Shown piece after piece: positions 1 to 5,284 of a stretch of DNA of 7,932 nt; positions within the stretch are counted from its first letter, which is position 1, and each line of letters starts with the position of its first letter. Where the stretch lies: positions 1 to 7,932 of the forward strand of contig DRJJ01000164.1 of NCBI GenBank assembly GCA_011052255.1. Reading direction: 5' to 3'. Position numbers and translations under genes: made by a program. This DNA comes from Gammaproteobacteria bacterium. GTDB lineage: Bacteria; Pseudomonadota; Gammaproteobacteria; DRJJ01. The notes beneath the pieces are model-generated. The model did not search any database and had not been told where the DNA came from. It was given only the letters and a program-made list of their open reading frames with translations.

Positions 1-884
1 CCTTCGTTGGATGGCAGCACGCCATCGACAATCAGGAAGGCGCAGGAACGAATATGGTCGGCAATCACACGCAGTGACTTGCTGTCCAGATCGGTGCTGT
101 TGGTCGCTTTGGCAGTGGCCTTGATCAGGCTCGGAAACAGATCAATTTCGTAGTTGCTGTGCACGCCCTGCATCACCGCAACCAGTCGTTCCAGCCCCAT
201 GCCGGTATCAACCGATGGCCTGGGTAGCGGGTTCAGGTTTCCCTGTGCATCGCGGTCATACTGCATGAACACCAGGTTCCAGATTTCGATATAACGGTCA
301 CCGTCTTCGTCTGCTGAACCGGGCGGGCCGCCGGCCACTTCTTCACCATGATCGTAGAAGATCTCTGAACACGGGCCACAGGGGCCGGTGTCACCCATCG
401 ACCAGAAGTTGTCCTTCGCACCGATACGACCGATTCGATCTGCCGCTACACCTATATCCTTAAGCCAGATGTTGTAGGCCTCTTCGTCCTCTTCGTATAC
501 GGTTATCCAGAGCTTTTCTGGCGGGATAGACAGGGTTTCGGTCAGGAACTGCCAGGCGTACTGTATGGCTTCGCGTTTGAAGTAGTCGCCAAAGCTGAAG
601 TTACCCAGCATTTCAAAGAAGGTGTGATGACGCGCCGTGTAGCCTACATTTTCCAGATCATTATGCTTGCCGCCGGCACGCACACAACGCTGTGATGAGA
701 CCGCGCGTACATAGTTGCGCTGTTCCTGGCCGGTGAATACATCCTTGAACGGCACCATGCCGGCATTGGTGAATAGCAGGGTCGGGTCATTGCCAGGTAT
801 CAATGGACTGCTGGCAACGATCTCGTGACCATGGTCACGAAAATAGTCCAGAAATAGTTGGCGTATATCAGCGCTGGTTTTCAT
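1..884 (-). CDS. alaS: Alanyl-tRNA synthetase, N-terminal part (cut by left edge)
   Basis: Cytoplasmic class II aminoacyl-tRNA synthetase that charges tRNA-Ala with alanine. I translated the minus strand from ATG at 884-882; the frame stays open for 294 codons to the window edge, so about a third of the usual ~870-residue protein is visible, essentially the catalytic domain. Recognisable blocks are FTNAGMVPFKDVF (about 38-50), the motif 2 region RCVRAGGKHNDLENVG and HHTFFEMLGNFSFGDYF (about 66-102), GDTGPCGPCSEI (164-175) and motif 3 GMGLERL (228-234). The editing domain and C-Ala domain lie outside the window. The gene follows recX on the same strand with a 63-nt gap, as in E. coli. No convincing Shine-Dalgarno sequence precedes the ATG; that position is occupied by one arm of an inverted repeat (891-945). 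Identity is very secure; the start is likely because MKTSADIRQLFLDYF matches the family N-terminus. Confidence 0.97.
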   Translation of the reverse strand, partial: MKTSADIRQLFLDYFRDHGHEIVASSPLIPGNDPTLLFTNAGMVPFKDVFTGQEQRNYVRAVSSQRCVRAGGKHNDLENVGYTARHHTFFEMLGNFSFGDYFKREAIQYAWQFLTETLSIPPEKLWITVYEEDEEAYNIWLKDIGVAADRIGRIGAKDNFWSMGDTGPCGPCSEIFYDHGEEVAGGPPGSADEDGDRYIEIWNLVFMQYDRDAQGNLNPLPRPSVDTGMGLERLVAVMQGVHSNYEIDLFPSLIKATAKATNSTDLDSKSLRVIADHIRSCAFLIVDGVLPSNE

Positions 885-890
885 AGAATT

Positions 891-945
891 ACTGTCTGTA
901 AGGTTACGATTTCGTTAAACAATGATCTATTGTACGACAGACAGT
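891..945 (-). promoter_or_regulatory. Inverted repeat in the recX-alaS gap, overlapping the alaS ribosome-site position
   Basis: ACTGTCTGT at 891-899 and ACAGACAGT at 937-945 are perfect 9-bp complementary arms separated by 37 nt. In alaS mRNA the 3' arm would end 6 nt before the AUG, exactly where a Shine-Dalgarno would sit, and the 5' arm begins just after the recX stop. It could be an RNA hairpin limiting alaS translation or a DNA operator. E. coli AlaRS is known to repress its own gene by binding a palindrome near the transcription start, which makes an operator role conceivable here; that is inference. The long loop makes a simple intrinsic terminator unlikely. Confidence 0.45.
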
Positions 946-947
946 GC

Positions 948-1430
948 TCAGGGTTCCATCACAGACTGTATATGGTCTGATTCAAACCCCCGATATTGCA
1001 TAAATCGCATGCGTTTGCTTCGTTCGAGGTAATCTTCCGGTGGCATGTAGCCGTATTTCTTGTGGTACGCACGCTGCGCGGTGGCATACCAGTCTGTTTG
1101 ATCTTCCAGCATGGCCTGTTCTATTTGGCTATCGGATAATCCTCGCCCGGACAGCTCTATACAGATACGTTGTGGGCCGTAACCCTTCTCGCCACGCAAG
1201 CGGACATATTGCTCGGCGTAACGCTCGTTACTCAGGTGGCCGGCTTTAACCAGTTTGGCCAGTATCTGGGCGGTGATTTCCGGCTCATAGCCACGCAGGG
1301 TTAGCTTGCGTTCTATCTCCAGCTCGCTGTGTTCACGGCGGGCCAGCAGGCGGATCGCGCAGGCCTCGGCATCGTGTAGTGGGTCACGGTCCGGGCCGTC
1401 TGGTTTGTTGCTGTTATTAATCAGTTGCAT
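948..1430 (-). CDS. recX: Regulatory protein RecX
   Basis: Small cytoplasmic protein that binds RecA filaments and modulates (usually limits) RecA ATPase, strand exchange and co-protease activity. The 160-residue product has typical RecX length and the all-helical repeat pattern. Diagnostic pieces are AIRLLARREHSELEIERKL (about 25-43), a central block with NERYAEQYVRLRGEKGYGP and ELSGRGLS (about 68-98), and the C-terminal SKRMRFMQYRGFESDHI (about 137-153). It lies downstream of recA on the same strand, 243 nt away, and upstream of alaS, the usual arrangement. The gap to recA contains a palindromic repeat element (1489-1566), so recX may receive only part of recA transcription; in E. coli recX is expressed by read-through of a recA terminator. 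The ATG at 1430-1428 has no obvious Shine-Dalgarno, so the exact start is less certain than the identity. Confidence 0.95.
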   Translation of the reverse strand: MQLINNSNKPDGPDRDPLHDAEACAIRLLARREHSELEIERKLTLRGYEPEITAQILAKLVKAGHLSNERYAEQYVRLRGEKGYGPQRICIELSGRGLSDSQIEQAMLEDQTDWYATAQRAYHKKYGYMPPEDYLERSKRMRFMQYRGFESDHIQSVMEP

Positions 1431-1487
1431 TGGAATGTGGCTGGGTATACAAGGTATGTATTAGCCTCTACTGGTCACTGGTGTAAT

Positions 1488-1635
1488 CCCCTCTCCCTCA
1501 GGGAGAGGGTTAGGGTGAGGGGATAAAATATAAAACTTAACCTTAATATATCCCCTCATCCTAACCTTCTTCGACTCTGATTCCTGACTCCGTTCTACCT
1601 CCCCCATCCCTGGGGTCGTCCCGGAAGGAGAAGGG
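1488..1635. repeat. REP-like palindromic intergenic repeat element between recA and recX
   Basis: Three nested pieces are visible. First is a near-perfect palindrome with 10-bp arms CCCTCTCCCT (1489-1498) and AGGGAGAGGG (1500-1509) around one central base. Second is an 18-bp inverted repeat, GGTTAGGGTGAGGGGATA (1508-1525) against TATCCCCTCATCCTAACC (1549-1566), with one mismatch and an AT-rich 23-nt loop. Third is a weaker pair, CCTTCTTC (1565-1572) against GGAGAAGG (1627-1634), separated by about 54 nt that look like an interruption. The CCCTCTCCCT/AGGGAGAGGG plus TTAGGGTGAGGGG signature is, to my knowledge, a common dispersed intergenic repeat in Proteobacteria; read as protein it gives the spurious PHPNPLPEGEG peptide. 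Position after recA suggests a role in mRNA end formation or recA/recX differential expression. Confidence 0.75.
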
Positions 1636-1673
1636 ACTAAAGGCTCAAACAACTCCAGCTCAGACCTTGTCTA

Positions 1674-2750
1674 TCAAGCTTCAGCTTTATCTTCCGCTTT
1701 TTCAACCTTAGCCTTAGCCTCTTCAGCTGGCTGCTTCTCAGATTTCTCAGGTTTATCTGTTGTTTCCAGCAACTCCGCGCGCAAGCGTTGATCGATTTCA
1801 GCGGCCATCTCGGGGTGCTCTTTCATATAGGTACGCACATTTTCCTTGCCCTGGCCGATACGGTCGCCGTTGTAGCTGTACCAGGCGCCGGCCTTGTCGA
1901 TAATATCCTGCGCTACACCCAGATCAATCAGCTCGCCTTCAAGTGAAATACCTTCACCGTAGAGTATTTCAAACTCGGCCTGTTTGAATGGTGGGGCGAC
2001 CTTGTTTTTAACCACTTTCACGCGTGTCTGGTTACCGACCACTTCATCACCCTTTTTGATCGCACCGATGCGGCGGATATCCAGGCGTACCGAGGCGTAG
2101 AACTTGAGTGCGTTACCACCGGTAGTGGTTTCCGGGCTGCCGAACATTACGCCGATTTTCATACGGATCTGGTTAATAAAGATGACCATGGTGTTGGAAC
2201 GTTTGATGTTACCGGTCAGTTTACGTAGCGCCTGTGACATCAACCGTGCCTGCAGGCCAACATGGGTATCGCCCATATCGCCTTCGATTTCGGCCTTCGG
2301 TGTCAGTGCTGCGACCGAGTCTACTACGACTACGTCTACCGCACCGGAACGTACCAGCATGTCGGTGATCTCCAGTGCCTGCTCACCGGTATCCGGCTGC
2401 GAGACCAGTAGCTCATCCACATCAACGCCCAGTTTGCCGGCATAGTTGGGATCCAGCGCATGCTCGGCATCAACAAATGCGCAGGTGCCGCCCAGTTTCT
2501 GCGCCTCGGCGATTACCTGTAAAGTCAGGGTGGTTTTACCAGATGACTCAGGGCCGTAGATCTCAACCACACGACCACGTGGCAGACCGCCTATGCCGAG
2601 CGCGATATCCAGCCCCAGCGAGCCGGTCGAAATAGACTGTATATCGGCGACCGTGGTGTCTCCCATGCGCATAACCGAGCCTTTGCCAAACTGTTTCTCA
2701 ATCTGACCCAGTGCTGCCGCTAACGCCTTCTTTTTTTGATCTTCAGCCAT
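1674..2750 (-). CDS. recA: Recombinase RecA
   Basis: Cytoplasmic ATP-dependent strand-exchange protein that forms filaments on single-stranded DNA, drives homologous recombination and stimulates LexA self-cleavage. The 358-residue product matches the family throughout: N-terminal helix (1-33), Walker A GPESSGKT at 66-73 with K72 and T73, catalytic E96 in DAEHALD, Walker B VVVVD ending at D144, and the DNA-binding loop 2 region with GVMFGSPETTTGGNALKFY after residue 195. Numbering coincides with E. coli RecA. The C-terminal tail (about 330-358) is rich in Lys, Glu and Ala, with roughly 9 acidic and 7 basic residues, so it is less acidic overall than the E. coli tail. The ATG has GGAG (complement of 2758-2761) seven bases upstream. 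The gene ends in tandem in-frame stops TGA TAG. It is followed by recX and divergent from a WYL regulator. No intein or frameshift is seen. Confidence 0.99.
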   Translation of the reverse strand: MAEDQKKKALAAALGQIEKQFGKGSVMRMGDTTVADIQSISTGSLGLDIALGIGGLPRGRVVEIYGPESSGKTTLTLQVIAEAQKLGGTCAFVDAEHALDPNYAGKLGVDVDELLVSQPDTGEQALEITDMLVRSGAVDVVVVDSVAALTPKAEIEGDMGDTHVGLQARLMSQALRKLTGNIKRSNTMVIFINQIRMKIGVMFGSPETTTGGNALKFYASVRLDIRRIGAIKKGDEVVGNQTRVKVVKNKVAPPFKQAEFEILYGEGISLEGELIDLGVAQDIIDKAGAWYSYNGDRIGQGKENVRTYMKEHPEMAAEIDQRLRAELLETTDKPEKSEKQPAEEAKAKVEKAEDKAEA

Positions 2751-2757
2751 TTTTATT

Positions 2758-2761
2758 CTCC
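2758..2761 (-). promoter_or_regulatory. recA ribosome binding site
   Basis: On the minus strand GGAG lies seven bases before the recA ATG, within TGGAGAATAAAA. Strength and spacing are good and support the annotated start. Confidence 0.8.
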
Positions 2762-2830
2762 AGTAAAAATATTTGTTGCGGTGTACTTCTGTAAACCGCT
2801 TCCGTTCAGTACTGCTACAACATGTGGCTT

Positions 2831-2859
2831 AATATAGGCTATACTTTTTAACATGTCAA
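2831..2859 (-). promoter_or_regulatory. Predicted sigma70-type promoter of recA
   Basis: On the minus strand a perfect -35 TTGACA (complement of 2854-2859) is followed by a 17-nt spacer and a -10 TATATT (complement of 2831-2836). Transcription would start near 2823-2825, giving a leader of roughly 75 nt before the recA ATG. Hexamers and spacing are close to consensus and the site points correctly. A short palindrome TATAGGCTATA (2833-2843) overlaps the -10 edge. No CTGT-N8-ACAG LexA box is found on or next to this promoter, which is unusual for a gammaproteobacterial recA. Confidence 0.75.
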
Positions 2860-2868
2860 TACTTTTTA
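2841..2868. repeat. Two perfect 10-bp direct repeats in the recA promoter
   Basis: ATACTTTTTA occurs at 2841-2850 and again at 2859-2868, 18 bp apart start to start (TAAAAAGTAT on the recA strand). One copy fills the -35/-10 spacer; the other touches the upstream edge of the -35 hexamer. Location makes them a candidate operator, but the A/T-tract makes chance similarity possible. No binding protein can be assigned from sequence. Confidence 0.5.
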
Positions 2869-2870
2869 CT

Positions 2871-2937
2871 ACCTATCTATATTTTACTATCTAATATTTT
2901 ATATATGGTATTTGTATTTAACTGTATATTAGTAACG
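2871..2937 (+). promoter_or_regulatory. AT-rich region with a possible promoter for the WYL regulator
   Basis: This stretch is strongly AT-rich compared with its surroundings. It contains an imperfect 15-bp tandem repeat (ACCTATCTATATTTT at 2871-2885, ACTATCTAATATTTT at 2886-2900) and a possible -10 hexamer TATATT at 2925-2930, without a clear -35. The sequence CTGTATATTAGTAACG at 2922-2937 has one good LexA half-site (CTGTATAT) but a poor second half. All assignments here are weak. Confidence 0.3.
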
Positions 2938-2948
2938 ATAGCTTTTTC

Positions 2949-2953
2949 AGGAG
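2949..2953 (+). promoter_or_regulatory. Ribosome binding site deciding the WYL regulator start
   Basis: AGGAG is directly adjacent to ATG at 2954-2956, which is too close for use with that codon. It is six bases before the in-frame GTG at 2960-2962, an efficient spacing, so GTG is the favoured start. Confidence 0.6.
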
Positions 2954-2959
2954 ATGATC

Positions 2960-3853
2960 GTGACAACCCGGCACAAGCTCGCTGCTGACCTTAAATGGAA
3001 TGTGCTGCAACGACTGCAGTACATTGAAATCATGGCATTTTATACTGGTGTGGTCACGCGCAGCGATGTCGCGAAGACCTTTGGCCTGTCGGATGCGGCC
3101 GCCACCAAGGACCTGAAGCTATACGGTGAAATGGCACCAGACAACCTGCTGTACAAACATGCTGTATTCGGTTTTGTGCCGGGTCCGGCCTTTGTTGAAA
3201 TTTTTGCCAACCTGTCCCCGGCCGCGGTGCTGCCCCTGATCACCGCTAATCTGGCCGCAGCTGGCGGGCCGAATGAGCAAAACCTGATATACGGAATTGG
3301 CGTAGACACCCTGCCCCTGCCCATCCGACTGCCGGATAAAAGCATTGTCGCGCAAGTCGTCCGCGCTGCCCGTCAGGGGAAAAAGCTGGAAATTCATTAT
3401 CGTTCGATGTCGGACAAGGACAATGACCGCAGCCAGGTTATTGAACCGCACTCGCTGATCGACACGGGTCTGCGCTGGCATGTGCGCGCCTACAGTGAAG
3501 ACCACTTCGATTTTCGTGACTATGTGTTGTCACGCATTGTTGAAGCCAGAATGCTGCCCGACGAGGCCGAGTCCAGCCTGGACTATGATGATGACTGGGT
3601 TGAATCCATTACACTAAAATTAGCGCCCCACCCCGGTCTGCATGAACGCAAGCGTCAAAGCTTGCTGATTGATTACGGCGCTGTCGAGGGGGCTATTGAG
3701 GTTACTGTGCGCCGGGCATTGCTGGGTTACACCTTGCAGAAGATGTCGGTTGATACGACCAGCGATCACTCGCTGAATGCGGATGCGTTTAATCTGATTA
3801 TTGTTAATCGGGATGAAATTGAGACTTATGCGGGCTGGGCATTTTTGCGGTAG
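2960..3853 (+). CDS. Winged-helix, WYL-domain transcriptional regulator
   Basis: Predicted cytoplasmic DNA-binding regulator of about 297 residues, three-part like the WYL regulators. An N-terminal winged helix-turn-helix (about 10-75) includes VTRSDVAKTFGLSDAAATKDLKLY. A central WYL domain (about 130-200) has KKLEIHYRSM, then RWHVRAY (about 172-178), which occupies the signature position with WHV in place of WYL, followed by FRDYVLSRI. A C-terminal region (about 215-297), probably a WCX-type module, ends GYTLQKMSV...VNRDEIETYAGWAFL. WYL domains are known to bind ligands including single-stranded DNA, and related proteins include PafBC, DriD and the defence regulators BrxR/CapW. No defence genes are adjacent here. 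It is divergent from recA and convergent with thpR, breaking the usual pncC-recA adjacency. Start: GTG at 2960 is chosen over ATG 2954 because of AGGAG spacing. The regulated gene and ligand cannot be read from sequence. Confidence 0.85.
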   Translation: MTTRHKLAADLKWNVLQRLQYIEIMAFYTGVVTRSDVAKTFGLSDAAATKDLKLYGEMAPDNLLYKHAVFGFVPGPAFVEIFANLSPAAVLPLITANLAAAGGPNEQNLIYGIGVDTLPLPIRLPDKSIVAQVVRAARQGKKLEIHYRSMSDKDNDRSQVIEPHSLIDTGLRWHVRAYSEDHFDFRDYVLSRIVEARMLPDEAESSLDYDDDWVESITLKLAPHPGLHERKRQSLLIDYGAVEGAIEVTVRRALLGYTLQKMSVDTTSDHSLNADAFNLIIVNRDEIETYAGWAFLR

Positions 3854-3867
3854 TGCGGGGGTCCGTT

Positions 3868-3895
3868 GTCATTGCTTCGCTGCGCTCGCAATGAC
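3868..3895. terminator. Inverted repeat between convergent genes, possible bidirectional terminator
   Basis: GTCATTGC (3868-3875) and GCAATGAC (3888-3895) are perfect 8-bp arms around a 12-nt loop TTCGCTGCGCTC. It fills most of the 41-bp gap between the WYL regulator stop and the thpR stop; its last base is also the last base of the thpR stop codon. On the plus side only a short T run (GTTTT, 3901-3906 area) follows. The arms and the GCGAGCGCAGCGAAGC core resemble a dispersed intergenic repeat known in many Proteobacteria, so it may be a mobile palindrome serving as a terminator. Confidence 0.5.
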
Positions 3896-4461
3896 TAGCT
3901 TGTTTTATCCGGCTGCCAACGCCCGATCACTTCGTAGCGCACACCCGCCGGATCAGTAACCGATGACACCAGCACCAGATTATTAACTTCCCATACCAGC
4001 GACTGTTGCAAAGGTGCTGGCACATCAGACGATTCAGGCGCACGGCATTTTCGTGCCAGTGTCACATGCGGATGATAATCCCGTTGTTGCTGCGCAAAAC
4101 CACATGTCACCAGCGACCTGCGCAGTTGTTGCTCCAGATCAGTTAGCTGTTGCGGAATATCTGTTGGTGCCAGCCACGCAACCCGTGCACGATCCCAGAA
4201 TCCGGGCTGGTCCAGTTGCAGCGTGAAGGCTTGCCAGCACAGCGATGCCGCTGCTTTTTTAATGCAATCCAGCCGGTCTGTTGCAACCGAACCCAGAAAG
4301 GCCAGCGTCATATGCAGGTTGCGCTTGTCGACCAGCCGCCCATGCCAGTCCTGTTGCGCGACCAGAAGCTCGTTTGAACAGTTATGGATGGCCTCGCGCA
4401 GTGTTTGATCCGGCCATAATGCCAGAAACAGGCGCAACGGCTTTTGATCTGCCGGACTCAA
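3895..4461 (-). CDS. thpR: RNA 2',3'-cyclic phosphodiesterase (2H / 2'-5' RNA ligase-like)
   Basis: Cytoplasmic 2H-phosphoesterase family enzyme (formerly LigT) that hydrolyses 2',3'-cyclic phosphate RNA ends and can join 2'-5' linkages in vitro. The 188-residue product has both HxTx motifs: HMTLAFLG with H50/T52 and HPHVTLARK with H132/T134, about 80 residues apart as expected. The N-terminal LRLFLALWPD strand (9-18) is also typical. Translation appears to start at TTG (4461-4459), which overlaps the pncC stop as TTGA, pointing to translational coupling; a second TTG lies at codon 9, and no in-frame ATG precedes the first catalytic motif. It is the last gene of the minus-strand cluster pilZ-pncC-thpR and converges with the WYL regulator. 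The physiological RNA substrate is not established for most family members. Confidence 0.93.
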   Translation of the reverse strand: MSPADQKPLRLFLALWPDQTLREAIHNCSNELLVAQQDWHGRLVDKRNLHMTLAFLGSVATDRLDCIKKAAASLCWQAFTLQLDQPGFWDRARVAWLAPTDIPQQLTDLEQQLRRSLVTCGFAQQQRDYHPHVTLARKCRAPESSDVPAPLQQSLVWEVNNLVLVSSVTDPAGVRYEVIGRWQPDKTS

Positions 4462-4988
4462 GCACTGGCCAGATCGAGCAGGCCCTGTAACGCATGGGCG
4501 ACGGCCTGACGTCTGATCGCTTCGCGGTCACCGTTAAATTGCTTATGCTCACAATACGCATCTGACCCTTGTCGACACCAGCCAAACCAGACCGTGCCAA
4601 CCGGCTTGTCTGTCGAACCACCACCGGGCCCGGCAATACCGCTGACTGACACGGCAAGCTGTGCCGGGCTGTTGTTCAGTGCGCCTTGTGCCATCTCCTG
4701 CACTACCTGTTTACTCACCGCACCATGCTGCTGCAGCGTTTCATCCGCTACGCCCAGCATGTCCTGCTTGGCCTGATTACTGTAGGTGACAAAACCGCGA
4801 TCAAACCAGACCGAGCTACCGGCTACTGCGGTCAGAGTTTGCGCTATCCAGCCACCGGTGCAGGACTCGGCCGTGACGATAGCCAGAGACTTTTCAGCCA
4901 GTTGACGGGCCAGTTTTTCAGCCAGTTGAGTTAACTGACGGTCAGACGGTATAGGGTCAGTCGAGAAATTCACGGATTTCGCAGGCAT
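4458..4988 (-). CDS. pncC: Nicotinamide-nucleotide amidohydrolase (CinA C-terminal domain family)
   Basis: Deamidates nicotinamide mononucleotide to nicotinate mononucleotide, recycling NMN released by NAD-dependent DNA ligase and other reactions. The 176-residue protein is the stand-alone CinA C-terminal domain, similar in length to E. coli PncC (165). Family blocks are TAESCTGGWIA (39-49), GSSVWFDRGFVTYSNQAK (57-74), HGAVS (88-92), VSVSGIAGPGGG (113-124) and KPVGTVWFGW, followed by GDREAIRRQAV. The N-terminal MoaB-like half of full CinA is absent, as normal for pncC. ATG at 4988 lies inside the 3' end of pilZ (32-nt overlap); a GTG at codon 6 is an alternative and also overlaps. In E. coli pncC directly precedes recA; here thpR and the WYL regulator lie between. 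Confidence 0.96.
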   Translation of the reverse strand: MPAKSVNFSTDPIPSDRQLTQLAEKLARQLAEKSLAIVTAESCTGGWIAQTLTAVAGSSVWFDRGFVTYSNQAKQDMLGVADETLQQHGAVSKQVVQEMAQGALNNSPAQLAVSVSGIAGPGGGSTDKPVGTVWFGWCRQGSDAYCEHKQFNGDREAIRRQAVAHALQGLLDLASA

Positions 4989-5253
4989 ATTCGAACTTGT
5001 CTTCAGCGTGCTTGATCACCCGCAGGATTTCAACAATCGCATTCATCGGCGGCACCACCCGATAGGCAGGGTTAATGTTGATCTCCAGACGGCCACCAAC
5101 GGGCAGTTCCTGATCGCAGGTCATCGCCAGCCCGGTGGCGCTGAGGTTAATGGCCTGCGCATGAAACAGCTCATCGCCATCATCCGGACGCCATAGGATG
5201 TCGCAATCGATTTGCATGCGACGATAGTCACGTTGTTCTGAAGAGTCAACCAT
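4957..5253 (-). CDS. Single-domain PilZ protein
   Basis: The 98-residue protein is a stand-alone PilZ domain, the c-di-GMP receptor fold. The two ligand-binding signatures are present: RxxxR as R8-D-Y-R-R12, and (D/N)xSxxG as N36-L-S-A-T-G41. The remaining pattern (QAINLSATGLAM, PVGGRLEININP, AIVEILRVIK, YACEIREFLD) fits the beta-barrel. Both motifs being intact suggests it can bind c-di-GMP, but the output target is unknown; nothing nearby encodes flagella, pili or cellulose synthesis. TGAGGT (complement of 5261-5266) sits seven bases before the ATG, a clear ribosome site. It is first in the minus-strand cluster with pncC and thpR and is divergent from mutS. A PilZ gene is not part of the E. 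coli version of this neighbourhood. Confidence 0.9.
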   Translation of the reverse strand: MVDSSEQRDYRRMQIDCDILWRPDDGDELFHAQAINLSATGLAMTCDQELPVGGRLEININPAYRVVPPMNAIVEILRVIKHAEDKFEYACEIREFLD

Positions 5254-5260
5254 GCGTAAT

Positions 5261-5266
5261 ACCTCA
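5261..5266 (-). promoter_or_regulatory. pilZ ribosome binding site
   Basis: TGAGGT on the minus strand lies seven bases before the pilZ ATG at 5253-5251. It is a good match and fixes the start of the cluster's first gene. Confidence 0.7.
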
Positions 5267-5284
5267 GTTTATTATCTTTATTTA

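Noticed and set aside
1461..1652. 63-residue minus-strand open frame between recA and recX
   Set aside because: It is a read-through of the palindromic repeat element, giving the well-known spurious PHPNPLPEGEG peptide; no ribosome site and no protein-like conservation expected.
2789..2814. CTG...CAG pair in the recA leader as a LexA operator
   Set aside because: The CTG and CAG elements are 15 bp apart rather than 10 and do not fit CTGT-N8-ACAG; more likely part of a weak leader hairpin.
3040..3505. Two minus-strand open frames inside the WYL regulator gene
   Set aside because: Both are antisense to a gene with clear domain structure and have no recognisable motifs.
2954..3853. Assignment of the WYL protein to a phage-defence island (BrxR/CapW type)
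   Set aside because: The domain layout is compatible, but all neighbours are core housekeeping genes and no BREX, CBASS or other defence genes are present in the window.
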